This document shows positions 51,909 to 64,000 of a stretch of 64,000 bases of DNA, piece by piece. The DNA comes from Phoebastria nigripes (taxonomy: Eukaryota; Chordata; Aves; Procellariiformes; Diomedeidae), in the NCBI GenBank assembly GCA_035582835.1, contig JAYKAV010003365.1:727623-791622 (forward strand). The letters run 5' to 3'. The notes under the pieces were generated by a model. It was given only the letters and a program-made list of their open reading frames with translations, did not search any database and was not told the DNA's origin. Every line of letters begins with the position of its first letter. Position 1 is the first letter of the stretch. Both the position numbers and the translations under genes were made by a program.

Positions 51909-53160
51909 CTGTAAAAAGAGAGCTATTTAATGCCATTAGCTCTTTAATGGACTATGTAACTTTCCAAAGTATGTCACTGGGCTGTCCCTGGCTCTGTTTA
52001 TATCAAACCAGATCATGTGTACCAAAATAATAATTGAAAAAATGCCCACACACCTCCAGATGAATCCTGTATTTTAATGCAATTCCAAAACAATGCCTTT
52101 CATAACACTAAACATAGCTCTCCTCGACCACCCAACATTTTCTAAGATTTTTCTTGGTGCTTTCTAATAACTTATGCTGATTTTTGTCCTTTTAAAAGTC
52201 AAGGATTAACAACATTTTCTATTATCTATTTTATAGACTTCAGTGCCTGCCTCTCAGTGCTCCCTGCAGAGCAAGCATTCCAAGTTTTACAGCCCGATTT
52301 CATTTGCAGCCTCCTTAGTGCTCTAACGCCTATCTTTTTACATATGGCTTTATTACATAATAAAGACATAGTTCTCCACATTTAGTGTTGAGATAACAGA
52401 AGGATATTTAACATGCAATATCCACAGCATTCTCCCTGTTATTAAACGTATGTATTAAGTCCTGTTTCTCCACTCCCTTTCTGCCTCACCCTTTCACATT
52501 CTTTATTTTATCAGAAGCACATTTGAAGACAGTTTACACCCTGCCAAATAGTGATTTCCCTTGATTCTCAAGACATGGACAGTGAAACTTGCAGAAAGTG
52601 CTTTAGTCTAATACAACCTCTAGGAAGTTAAAGTGTTTTAAATCACACCGCAGCTACCTAGCAAAGTAGTACCAAACATTTCACTTGATCCAATGTAAGA
52701 AATGAAGAGTATATACAGCTTCAGCTGATAGAAAAACATCTTATTTAAAGGTTCAATGATATAACAATTATGGTATCACTCAAGTTTAAAATACAGGGCA
52801 TGCAACTGGAACAGGCTTCCCACTTGGGCAAGGCTATTTACAGATGCTAGTTCCCAAGAAAGTCACCCAAAAGAGGTATCTAGTAACAGGAGGAAGAAAC
52901 GCAAACCAAGACTGCAACCTGCTGATGAAGCACACCCCAGGAAAAGCCATTCATACTGGGTGGGCGGTGAAGAAAGTTTTCAATAATGGAAAAAGTTTCC
53001 AGGAACAGCTCTTCCAGCACTGTTTCAGAGGCCGTATAAAATAGAAAAATCATCATCCATCCACACCGCCTCTTCAAGATACACACTAAACCAAAGGTAC
53101 AGGGAAATACTTCCTTCCTCCTCCAAGTTGTCATCACGGAGACGTCGACATGAGCATCTC
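51909..53160. other. CEP57L1 upstream sequence, no exon recognised
   Basis: The exon 1 acceptor at 51909-51910 means this is transcribed intron of CEP57L1, upstream of which at least one non-coding exon must lie. AT-rich sequence with no recognised feature. Confidence 0.5.
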
Positions 53161-53169
53161 TTTGCCAGG

Positions 53170-53780
53170 GCTTGCTTGACTTGGGGCCTCCCAGACACCG
53201 CTGCTTTTGTGTGCTAACACCCCCAAGGCAGATCCCACAGTTCAGGGTGGCCCCCTTGGCACCAGCATGGCCCCCCTGGCACCGGCATGGCCCCCCTGGC
53301 CTGCAAGAGGGTGGCTGCCCAGGCTACCCTTGCATCACAGGCCTTTTCCAGAGAGTTCCCCGTGGGGCCCTGCTGCCATCCTGCCCAAGCCCAGGCCACA
53401 AGCTCTCGGCGCTGGGTCGGCAGCTGCAGGCAGCCAGGCACGCCGCCATCTCTGGCGAGAGGTCCCACCTGGTGACCTTGCCACACTTATGGCCACACAG
53501 GTGGTTTATGGGCCTCCACAGCTCCGTCCTGGGGGACCAGGAAACACCGCGCAGGGACACCCGACCGACGCTAACAGCCAGCTAGGCCAGACAGGTGTAT
53601 CGGCCATTTCCAACAGCACATGGGGCAGCGACAGCGAAGGGCATGCAACAGGGAGCAGCAGAAGTCTCAATATATGGATGAGAGAGTCCTGTGGCCATAG
53701 GCAGGGTCAGGGCCAAGACAGGAGAGGAGATGGGCCTGGCACAGTGCACCAGCACAGTATTCCACTAAATAAGAAATATG
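53170..53780. other. GC-rich patch with a 20-bp minisatellite
   Basis: About 600 bases of markedly higher G+C content. At 53249-53300 a 20-base unit (GGCCCCCTTGGCACCAGCAT type) is repeated 2.6 times. Long open frames exist on both strands, as expected where stop codons are rare; none resembles a known protein. Confidence 0.6.
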
Positions 53781-55109
53781 CAAGACTTACCTATTTTCCC
53801 ATTGCTTCTCAACCTCTACAGGTTGGTGATAAAAAAGACTAACAAAGTCCATAAAAACACACATACGTGCACGCAACAAGCCTCCTACCACTGCTGTGAA
53901 CAGGGGAAGGCAACTTTGGAAACTCAAGAGAAAGAAGGTCATTTTTCCTCACGCCATCTAACCTTTTGTCAGTCAGCATAAGCGAAGACTCGTTTTTCCG
54001 ACGTCCTCTGGTGGAACATGGCTCCCTCGCATGCCTGCAGCTGCTACGCATCAATTAGTTTCCTTATTACTGTCACATAAACAAGTTCTGCCGTTTCCAA
54101 GGAGATGAGTCTGTGGACAGTTGTAAGGAGGGCGGTGATCCGAAGCAAATAATGAAAAAGAGAGGGAGGGAATAAAGCACGAGAAAACTTGTGCAGACCC
54201 ACAGTTTTTCCAGCACAGCAGAGGGTAATATGCACCCTGGGGCTGGAGTGGGGAGCTCCCCAAGCTACTCCTAAGAGCACAGGCTCAGCAAGGGGTGTGA
54301 GGGAATACAACACTGCACGACCGAGACACCTGTGTTTGCAGAACCCCTGCTGTGGACATAGTTACAGACGCCTTGCTTTGCCACAGCTTCCTCAGACACA
54401 GAGGCCGTGTGAAGTAGGCTGAGGGAACGGTTGCTGTAGCGCTTGGAGGCTCTACCAACGTAATTACTCCAGTAGAGGTGCTCTGGTGTAGACAAGTCCT
54501 TTAATATCTTAGCAGGTAAATATAGTTTATAATAACCATCCTGCACAGGAGTAATCTCTACAACACTGCAGGCCTCAGGCAAGGACATGGGCCAGGAAAA
54601 GGACCAAGTCACTTTACACCAGCAAGACGTCACCAAACATCCTGACCACTTTCAGCCCACTAGGACATGAAATCTATCAGGAAATAATTAAGTAGCTTGA
54701 CATATGTTTGGATGTCAACTGTCCTACCATCAGCTTTTTCCCCCACGAGTATTCAAGTTTCTATAAGACCATGAGAGACAGGTTTGCTTTTTAAAATGGG
54801 TTACACGTCCCACAACCATTGCAACCTTAACCTACCGCTCTGTAATTCCACGCTACCCTGGATGCTGGTACACAGCCCTAGAGAGGTGCTTTAAAGCAGA
54901 TATTGCATCCCGAATGGCAATGTTTGTACTAATGTAACTCCATGAGGCTTAGGGGGATTTAGCACTTGAACAACACTCATTAAAGCAGGCAAAACACCGT
55001 TGTTTAGACAAGCCTTTGGTTGAGGAAATTAGTATGCTCATTTGAGTTTGGGGAACAGCCAAGGGAGAAGTATGCGTATTAAACGGAGGCTGACAAAATA
55101 CCCTGGTTA

Positions 55110-55265
55110 CAGGCGGAGGGGAGGGGAGGGGAGGAAGAAGGAAGAAATGCCCCACTCCCACCCCGCAGCCTGTACCGCTGCGGGGAGCGGGGTGAAGCAC
55201 TTGCGTTGTGCGGGTCATATCTGGAGTCACCGCCGGCCCTTTGGGTTTTTTAACCAGAACTGACC
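55110..55265. promoter_or_regulatory. CpG-rich, G-tract region; candidate CEP57L1/SESN1 promoter
   Basis: Three GGGG tracts in a row (55118-55131), then a perfect 9-bp hairpin CCCCGCAGC/GCTGCGGGG with a 7-base loop (55161-55185), then further CpG-containing sequence. This is the most CpG-dense short stretch I see upstream of CEP57L1. In humans CEP57L1 and SESN1 are divergent from closely spaced starts, so a shared promoter is expected on this side. Assignment is inference. Confidence 0.3.
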
Positions 55266-58200
55266 CAGCCTGCATTGGTGGACGCAGTGGTGGTGGTCAG
55301 ATGCCCAGTGTTACTTTACACAGAAAAACACAAAGCAGCCAGTTCATGCATACCCTGCATCAAGCATGGGGCAATTTAGTGCTGCCTATGGGCCTGCCAT
55401 TAACTGTCAGCCTGGCCTAGCCACCTATGTTGTCTCCAGGCCTGAGCCAGGAGGCTCCCGGAGTGCAGTGCCACACGATTGCAACCCTGTGCACAGTGCA
55501 CAGTGCCAGGCATAGCAAATTAGCTCTGTGACAGCACTGCACTAGTGCAATTACACTGCCTACCTCCTACCTTGCTGCAGCCTGTGTGCTCACCCCTTGG
55601 GTGTGAGGATGAGCAGAGCTGGTCACTTCAGCAGGACCACTTCTGCCTGTTGGCTCACTGTCACATGGGAGTGAATAGTAAGGAATTATTGAACACCACT
55701 GAAATACTAAATGTTACAGAAAGACCATTTATGACTTCCTCATCCTCCTCCATCCTGTTCCTCCCCTCCATTGCTAGCCACATCATTAAAAAAGTTTCAA
55801 AAAAAATTCTTTTGAGGTTAAAAGTCCAAAAATGTTTTGCCACATATACAATTATGTCCCATACTGTAAAGCAGCATGTGGAAAAGCTTTTTCCACATGT
55901 GAACTATAGCAGATTCAGGGAATAATGCTGGCTAAACAGTTTCCCAAAAGATATACACTAAGGGAATAATGTGATAATGTAAGTGATGCTTCCACTAAGT
56001 CCTCCAATATTTGTTATCTTACAGAGATCCTGGTTCATTCAAATCGCTGTGAGGGCAACCTTTTAGAACCAAAGAAAGAGGTGCTGTCAGAACACCTTCA
56101 AAGAGGAAAAAGAAAAAACGGATCAAAGCATTTTTCAGAAAGAAATACAAAGGTATCTATCTTCCGACCTAACCTACTGGGCATGCACAATTTACAGTGG
56201 TTTTTTTTTCATAACTGAAAACAAAGTCTCAGATGAATCAAGGAATGATTCACTGTTTATCTGACATATTGTAAGAGAAATTTTAAAGAATTGGCCCAAC
56301 ACAGGCTATACCAAGAAACTCCCAGAATGCTGGCTGCTGCCTGGTCTATTTGAGCCAAGCCTTGCTGGCAAAAGGTTATATGAGAAGGCCATTTTCGTGA
56401 CACAATCCTAATTGGTCTATTTTTTTCCCCTTTCACTTTCCTTCGAGAACCAGTGAAAAGCTTGGTCAGCTGTACTAGCTGTGCTGCAATGCTCCTTCAG
56501 CCTTATTCCCAACAGACAAAGAACAGCCCTTCCACAGACAAAAAGAAATAAATAATGTTGTAGGCAAACTGCATTGTTGTTTTGGGAACACCCAGTCTCT
56601 AGCATCCTGACACAACTGCTTTAATCAGCCTGAAACATGTGACCTTGCTCAGGACATATCTAAGTAACTGGTACTCATGTGCCTCCTTTAATCTAAGTGG
56701 GTTAGAAATGAAATGGTTACAGCTGCAAAACTAATAGGAAGTGAAACCTCACTGAATCAATATGGCATTTCAACATGTTTTTAAGTTCTGTTGAGTCCCA
56801 CTTTAAATGAGTTTAGAACAAATGACTAAAATTTGTTAGAGCAATTAAGGAACTTAGGAGTTTTTTTAAAAACTGACACAGGCAAATCCATGGGAGTTAG
56901 TTTGTTCCACAAACTGCGAGATACAAACTGACAGTCTCAGAACTGGATATATAAAGGTTAAGTGCCTGGTTTCTTCTTTGATACTACTGTAACAAAACCT
57001 ATTCATTCCTGAATTTCAAGTCTTATGCAGAAATTTCATACAATCCTTTTTTTTCAGCCTTGGAAGAAAAGGAAAAGAAATTACATTCTGTGTTTTCTCA
57101 TGACACTATATGTACTGTGAAGTATGATAAAACCTGGTATTTTAATGAAAAAAAAAACCTCCTAAGCTTTTTATTTCATTGTGTCAGACCTTCTAAGCAT
57201 TCATACTGATATTTCTCTAGTTCCTGTTCGCTAGAGATAAAAGAGAACAAAAAAGAAGAAGAAAACGGAATGAGTTACACAAGTACTTTGGGAACAAGGC
57301 AAAGAAATAACCAGGTGGGGAAAAAACAGGGATTTTTTTAAAGACAATTTTTTTAGGAATGGGTTCTAACCTGCCAGTGTATCAAGCAATCTTGGGTCAT
57401 AATGTCATTAGAGTTTTGCTGTTTTCTTCAATGAGCACAGCAGACCCAATTCCTCATTAAATTAGGCCTTCATTCATAAATGCATGATAAAATCACATTC
57501 AATACTTTGTGGGGAAATCGAGTTGGTGCAAACTGCTTTAACCTGTATGAGCAGATGATAACTCAGATTAGCATTCAGAGGAGCAAGACTGCAAATTCCT
57601 ATCTAGTAGCTAGATGCTATGTTAGCATGAAAGCATCTGGCCTGGAATAGAGTGTTATCAAAATAATTACATTTCTAAGTCTTTAATCAGACCAAAGTAA
57701 TTAAATATAACCTTTTTGTAATAAGCATCAAACACAAAACCAAATACTATAAATGGTCACTAATACAATTCCTTGCTTCCCTCGTAGTTCTGTTCATCTT
57801 ATCATCTCCTTTCATCCACCCCCACGTTATAGTTGCTTTTCCTTCCTCATCTCCTCTCTTTTCCTTGTATTTACATCATCCTATGGCTTTGTTCCTTGCT
57901 CTTCTTCCTTTGGTCTTATTTTTCTCCACTCCCTCCTCTAGCATAAAAAGTTAGGGTTTTTTACAAAGTAAAAAGAGCTGTTTTTCCCACACAAGAGTAA
58001 CTACCGAGTTTCTTCCCCTCATACTTAGGATCCAGTTCCAACAGATGCTATCTGCTCTTAGTACACTGACTGATGTGGACATTGAAGGTGCTCTCCTCAG
58101 TACTCTCCAAAAAGTTACTTTTTCTCCCCACTGTTATTTTCTGCTGATGATGCCATCACACTGTCTTCCATATGTGGTTTGCTTAGCTTGGTCACTTCTC

Positions 58201-60224
58201 TTCACCCTCAAAAAATCTGCTTTTGCTCATTAGATTGGAAACAGCTCTCACAGCTTTCTAGAGAGCAAAGCAGAGTACATGTGTCCTGACAGATGGGAAG
58301 GCAGGAGGAAATTACTGGCTCTGGCTATTGACCCTTGATTACAAAGAGGAAGACTTTGCTGTTGTGGAAAGGGAAGGTTTCCAAGGGCAGCTGTCTCCAG
58401 TATAGAAGACTGTGTATTTGTGCACAGGCAGAATAATTAGAGATTAGAAGGGCAAATGCAAAAAGGAAAAGACATATTAGGGTAAGGTGGGGCAAATGTA
58501 AGAGTGGGTTGAAATGACAATCATANTGAAGAAATATAAAGAGGTAGGGGATAGTTATTGCAGGTACTGACTCATTCACAGTAAACACTTTTACTGCATG
58601 ATAATTTTCACCTTTTATGTTTCAAATATCTAATGGGATCACTGAAAGATGGTTCTGAACGTTGCAACTTGCCCTCTAGGCAGATGAAACACACAGATTG
58701 TGTCCCCACCATTGCCTTGGAATTTATTTTCAAAGTAAACTTCTGTTTTTACCAATACTTTCTCAGGTAAAGTGTCAGTCTCTTCATCCAAAATTCTTTA
58801 ACCCAGCATGGAGATAGAGTAGGAGGTAGATTTTTAGCCCGATAACTAGAAGACCGTAACATGGACGAGCAGAGAAACACAAAGAGGGTAGTTGTTCCTA
58901 GGATTTGTCTCCTTTTACCTACTACCACCCTACATTTTTTTTTTCATATATTCCTGCGCTGCTGGTAACTAGGCACCTGGCAGGGAACAAGAACTCCATT
59001 CTGCATTTGTACATCAGGCGACCTAAGAAAAACAATGAGGAAAAAAAAATACTAACAAGGAAAAGATAAGTTTCACTTCTGGCAAGAAATTATTCTCAAA
59101 GTCATCTTTTGTCAGCAACACTTGTCTTTAAAGATGCAGAAAAACTGCAAGCAGATTTGAGTCAGAGCAACTCCTCAATCTTATTTTGGAGACCTATTTT
59201 GTTGAAGAATAATTTTAAATAATATCATCTGTTTACATGACTCAGAATATTCATAGCAACTCCAATACATCCACACTCCACATCCTGAACAGGCACAATA
59301 GCCTAAGTATTAATGCCAAATAGTTTGTATATCATACGGTATAATGAGTACTCAAAATTGCAAAAACGGTCTATCACTACTTCTGGCCCGAGTTGTCTGG
59401 GAAAACTTAACAACATTCAAAGCCATGCAACAGAATACTTGTTTCATACAATCTGTATATTTAAACTTGCATGACTTCAGAGATGCAGGAAAAATCTGAG
59501 TAAGATGCTACGAAATCCGGCACAATGTTGCATATATAAAACTAACCAGTTGTTGACTATAAATTATTTAAGAATCGTTTCTCCCCTATTAACTAGATGC
59601 ACAGTTTCTGACTGCAAGGTATTTAGTGGATCTCTAGGGACTTGACTTAAATTCTTGCTATTCTGTGTGACCTTAATAAATCACAGAGAGATGAGACTGA
59701 TAAGGTACTGATGTTCCAGGATACAATGAGCCCTCCAGCCTCAGGGCTGAATCCTGAGTTTGGTAATGATAGGCTTACATTCCCTGCATGTAAAAGAAGT
59801 GCAGGTATATGGCCAAAACAAGCAGCATGCTCAGTGAGGGGCTAACAAAAGCTGTGTGTGGGGAAACTATGAACATAGATGTGTGTGAAGTCCCACCCTG
59901 GTGCTTGGCACCTTTGTCCTCTTGGGACTCAGAATTTGGAGTCCTCTTCTGGCGGTGAGTGCCAAAATCTGTTCTTTAAAACAATGAATAAAGAGTTCCT
60001 GTAGCTTCTCTGGTCTGTGACTTCATTTCATATGGCTGCTGGCCACAGCATTTTTCTTTGTGTTATTACTGGAAAACACCAAGGTCTGTGTTAACAGACA
60101 GCCTGCCAAAGGTGTTTAAAAGGCCTATTGGGCTGTCAGCAGATAAAAAATTCCCAATAAGCAGTGTCCATTTTCTTTTAAAGTGTAGCTGGAGGAAATA
60201 GTGTCCATCTTCTCTATGCTGTTA

Positions 60225-60310
60225 CCCAGTGGTTAGAGCATTGGCCGGGAAGTGGCAGTTCCTGGGGAGCATTCATGCCGCATCCCTGACCACCATGCTA
60301 GACTGGGAGG
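60225..60310 (+). repeat. tRNA-derived SINE head (MIR/CORE-SINE-like)
   Basis: GTTACCCAGTGGTTAGAGCA followed by TTGGCCGGGAAGTGG resembles the tRNA-like head of MIR-type SINEs, which contains the A-box-like GTGGTTAGAGCA. Confidence 0.45.
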
Positions 60311-61554
60311 CGGAAGAGCAGGAAGGAAACAGGGAGTCACCACCTTTTCGTTTGAAGTTATGACCCTGTTCAGACAAGCATGTAAGAGTCTAGGACAAGG
60401 AGAAGGCAGCTGAGGCAAAAGACAGAGTAAAAGAAGGACGTTTCTCTCTCATATAGTTTAATTGCTGGAAGAGACTCCTGGGTTTTATTTAGGCATTTTG
60501 GTAATAAATAGTCCCTGGATAAAAAATAGCACTGGCTTGGGAATAGCTACCAGAAACCAGGAGTAAGTGCCTACAGCTCCCTGTGTCTTCTTCCTTCTAG
60601 TTCACACCAGTGCCACACGTTTGCCATCCTTTCCAATAGGGACACAACTTCAACAGGTGAGGTGATGAATGCTTTCCTTCCATTTTGCAGTCCTTCTGAG
60701 CACCTGGGACACTCTTCTGGGAGTTACAATAAGTTGACATAAATCCCTTTNAGCTAAAAGCTCTCATCACTGGGTTACTGCACTGAAGGTGAGCACTCTA
60801 CCAAATGCGGCCAGGCACTGAAGCCAGCTGTGGCTATAACAGAAGAACCTGACTTCTTGGGCTCAGAGAGGTTCCCCTCAACTAGACCTCTCTTGGAGCT
60901 GCTCTACCTACTTCCTAGACCACAAGTGGGCACAAAGGGGAGAGAGGTGCCAAGATGCCCAGCTCAGGGCAATTCTGGACATTTCTCTCCAGAAACAGAC
61001 TAACAGAGTTCAGGTGGCTGCTCAGTAGAGTTTTTCAGATCTGAATTTTTAGTTTACTCACGCTCTTTTCCAGGATCTAGCCCTTAGTCTTTCAGGATAC
61101 ATTTATACAGTTAAATGGAGTATAGTCAGAGAGTTGGCAAAGTACAGCAGGACTTCAAGTGGCCTGTAGTTCTGGTACGTCATAGCCCAGCTCTTCTTAA
61201 AGCAACCCATGCTTCAGCATAGAACTATTTCATAGTCTTTCTGCCAGAAAGATATGGTCCCCTAAGAAGAACCCGGTGGCTAACTTACCCATCCTTGCTG
61301 CATTTGTGACCTCTAAGGAGGCAGGGTGGCAGAGTTTGGTGCAAACGTACACAGGCAACGCACAGTAGGCCAGAACACATGGTAGATGTACAAACACATG
61401 CTCAAAAGTAAAACAAGGCCACATTTTCTCCCACATCTTATGCTGTAGCTTGCTCAATCATTGAGGCCAGTCTGTTGGGATGATACGTGAGTCTGGGCTT
61501 GACACTAAACTTGGGCCTCGGTTCAAAGACAGTAGAGGAGTAGCCTCTGGCTTT

Positions 61555-61675
61555 CTGGTGTCTCTCTACAAAACAGGAGTCACAGAGCTTTGCTTCCTCA
61601 GAGGGCTGCTGTGAAGAAAAACGCATTAAATACTGTGGAGTGCCCAGACATTACAGCAACGTGCCAAAACCCAGA
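61555..61675 (+). repeat. MIR/CORE-SINE-like tail
   Basis: CTCAGAGGGCTGCTGTGAAG, then GCATTAAATACTGTGGAGTG and CCCAGACATTACAGCAACG. The order matches the tail of an ancient amniote MIR-like SINE (gttgtgaggat..attaaa..gtgctcagata). Diverged copy. Confidence 0.45.
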
Positions 61676-63737
61676 TCTAAAAGGGAAGGGTGAACTTTTA
61701 GAAGAGAGCGATCCCATCCTAGGTATTTACTAGTTGGAATGAAATAAGCCTCAACAAAACCAGGTGTAAATAAAAGCAGTTGAAGGAATCTAATTTAAAA
61801 AGCTGTTCCTTCCAAGTTGCACAAGTTTTACTGTGTTATTACTAGTTCTCCAGAAATCAACCAAGTGAGCTCTGCAGCAAAGTGCTCTTTTGTGACATAC
61901 AGAAACTGGAAGACACTTTAAAAAGTAAATATAATATAATTAGATCTTATATCTTAGAAAGGACATGAATATAACTACTTTATATTGTATTTTCAAAAAA
62001 TATTTCTGCATTTGGATATCATTTGCATATGGCTATAGAAGTTCTTATCTAGTTAAAAAAAGAGGGAAGTTGATAAATCATCAAGGAAGGAAATACTGAG
62101 GTTTAAAACAGCCACAAATTTGTTTTTCTTCAGCTTATCATTTTAAAAACTCAAATGCTGTAATTCTGGATGAGTTGCCAGATTGTTTCCTTCATAATTC
62201 TGCCTTTCTCTTATCCATTCTTTAGGGATCAAAAACAAGCATATTAAGTTCAGTCAGTGAACACGCAAATCAGACAAACACATTCCCCTAACTTCAGGCT
62301 CTGATTAATTCCGCTGGTAGCCTTTGACCTTGATTTCCACAATGTCTTGCAGTACATACAGAAGCTTGACCTGGTATCGGAAAACTGCAGAGATTTGGGT
62401 TGGAAAAAATAAAGCCACCTTCATCTCCATTACCAAAGTGCTACATTAAAATCTATAAAACAAAGGGCTGAAAATCTGAAGTTTAGGCCCTGGAGCCAGT
62501 TTCACAATCTGTTTCCTGTAGCCAGAGTTCATTTGCAGCCAGTGGAAAAAACAACTTCTAAAAGATAAAAGGCAGTGCTGTGACTTTCAATCAATCTTAG
62601 CATTTGGTGTGGGAATATAGCCGTACTAAAGTCTAACACCAACGCTTCAGTTCTGATTCTGGTTCACTTTATTGATCTCNGATGCATGTAGCCATTGTCA
62701 GAGACACCCAGCAAGCGCAAACTTATCATGGGAAAAATGAGATCTATCCAACTTCTGAAGATCAAAATTTAGATAGAAATAAAGCAAGCATACGTGACAT
62801 GCCTATTCACAGGAAAACTGGGAGACCATAACGAGTGACGACAGAACGGGACGGGAAGCTGAAGTGGTAGCTACTGTTAAAAAACAACAAAAAAAGAAAA
62901 CATAAAAGGCACTGGCAGAATTATTTTTTTTGAACCCATCAGTTATGATGGGTGGAGGCCTTGAGTGCTTAGAGAAGTCAAGACTCACATTTATTACAGG
63001 TAGTGATGATTTCAGTAGATATATTGTTCACAAGGGTGCCAAAGGCCTAGAGGAAGCAGCTGCACGAAGCAGTCCAGGCCTGTCCACGCTGCCAAACAAT
63101 GGTTTGCAGACTCCTTGTAGAAAGGATTTTATGGGAAAAAGAGATTGGTCTTCCTTGAAAGTTACAGGTAATGATAGAATGACACTTATTTTGCAAGCTT
63201 CAGAGAAACCATGCCAGAAAACAAAAGGAATGTCAGATGAAGAAACCAGATTCTTTACAAATAAAAGAGCTGTTGATGGCTGGTGTTGGTGAGCCAGCCT
63301 AAGCTCTGTTCCTGGACTCAGAAGCAGTTTCTGTGTCTTTCTGTGGTATGCGAGTAGCTTGTTCTGCATTTAACTTCAGTTTTGAAGTTTGAATTTTAGA
63401 GCGGGAAATGCGTACATGAGAAACGTAAAATAGTTATGCAAGACCCTATAGGCCCAATGCCCTGTTTCTAATTTACTTGCAAGCATTCTTTTGTACACTC
63501 AAAATTGTAGTTTTATGATTGCTCTAATGTGACAGCTGCAAATGGGCGATTCTGCCTTTGTCTATATGTTTCCCTCTCCTCTTCTCTGCCAAGAGGTGAA
63601 TTGGATCATGGAAGTGACTTGGCTGAAATTAACTTTATAAAAAAAATGCCTTTTTTTTTTCCTACAAAAAGGAAGGAAGGAGACTGTATGGCCAGGGAAA
63701 CAGCAATACCAGCCCATTTGGTGGCATCCTGCACTTA

Positions 63738-64000
63738 ATCACAGAACGGTTGAGGTTGGCAGGGATCTCTGGAGGGCATCTGGTCCAAACCCCCTGCTCA
63801 AGCAGGGCCACCTAGAGCTGGTTGCCCAGGACCATGTCCAGACGGCTTCTGAAGATCTCCAAGGATGGAGACTCCACAACCGCCCTGGGCAATCTGTGCC
63901 AGTGCTTGGTCACCCTCGCAGTAAAAAAGTGTTTCCTGATGTTCAGAGGGAACCTCCTGTGTTTCAGTTTGTGCCCATTGCCTCTGGTCCTGTCACTGGG
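63738..64000 (-). mobile_element. CR1 LINE 3' end, cut by the window edge
   Basis: Starts CACAGAACGGTTGAGGTTGG and proceeds as the reverse complement of a CR1 3' region, including the codons for HKLKH (GTTTCAGTTTGTGCCCATTG at 63962). More of the element lies to the right. The same subfamily type as the 12.6 kb copy, with about the same level of similarity to the consensus as I remember it. Confidence 0.9.

Larger units (their letters stand above)
55300..63700. other. Right-hand region without recognised exons
   Basis: AT-rich sequence with the two SINE-like fragments at 60.2 and 61.6 kb, a pyrimidine-rich tract at about 57770-57945, and short unassigned frames. By synteny it probably belongs to the SESN1 promoter or first intron (plus strand), but no SESN1 exon was found. 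Confidence 0.5.

Noticed and set aside
53207..53842. 211-codon plus-strand open frame
   Set aside because: It lies in GC-rich sequence where all frames are open. The translation is Pro/Ala/Gly-rich with a repeat origin, opposite frames are equally open, and no family is recognised.
62930..63292. 120-codon plus-strand open frame near the right edge
   Set aside because: No similarity to sestrin-1 or any known family; a frame of similar length is open on the opposite strand.
1..64000. CRISPR arrays, bacterial operons, tRNA or rRNA genes
   Set aside because: Nothing with regular repeat-spacer structure, ribosome-binding sites or tRNA cloverleaf potential was seen; the sequence is vertebrate nuclear DNA.

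Overview
The window is vertebrate nuclear DNA, most probably from a bird. It is AT-rich, with compact introns and sparse repeats. The main interspersed repeats are CR1 retrotransposon 3' ends, one of which finishes in the avian-type tandem ATTCTATG tail near 33.18 kb. No bacterial, viral or organellar genes are visible. Protein genes are split by GT-AG introns, so exons were called by translating the minus strand, finding splice sites and requiring phase agreement.

Two protein genes are supported, both on the minus strand. (1) CEP57L1 (41.08-51.91 kb) is complete in coding terms: ten exons, 1422 nt with stop, 473 aa, every junction in phase. It encodes a Cep57-family coiled-coil centrosome/microtubule protein. 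(2) CCDC162 (34.34 kb down past the left edge) is represented by 17 coding exons, about 870 codons of the N-terminal part, and the gene continues off the window. The order CEP57L1 then CCDC162 on the same strand matches the human 6q21 order SESN1 - CEP57L1 - CCDC162P - CD164. SESN1, divergent from CEP57L1, is therefore expected on the plus strand at the right side, but no SESN1 exon was recognised between 52 and 64 kb.

Layout. 1-2.3 kb: CCDC162 intron with an old CR1 copy. 2.3-34.3 kb: CCDC162 exons 17 to 1, with CR1 copies at 12.6 kb, 32.9 kb and (old) 33.4 kb. 34.3-41.1 kb: intergenic, with a GC-richer patch at 38.7-39.3 kb that could be promoter-like. 41.1-51.9 kb: CEP57L1. 51.9-64 kb: CEP57L1 upstream/5'UTR intron and probably SESN1 promoter or intron, with GC-rich patches at 53.2-53.8 kb and 55.1-55.3 kb, SINE-like fragments at 60.2 and 61.5 kb, and a CR1 cut by the right edge.

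The most interesting signal is in CCDC162, whose human copy is annotated as a pseudogene. Here most exons are well conserved and open, but three splice junctions are abnormal: exon 4 cannot be joined in phase with exon 3, the exon 13 acceptor AG contains an unresolved N and is one base out of phase, and the exon 16 donor reads ATAAGT where GTAAGT would be expected. These could be assembly errors, unusual splicing, or early decay of the gene. No previously undescribed system was found.
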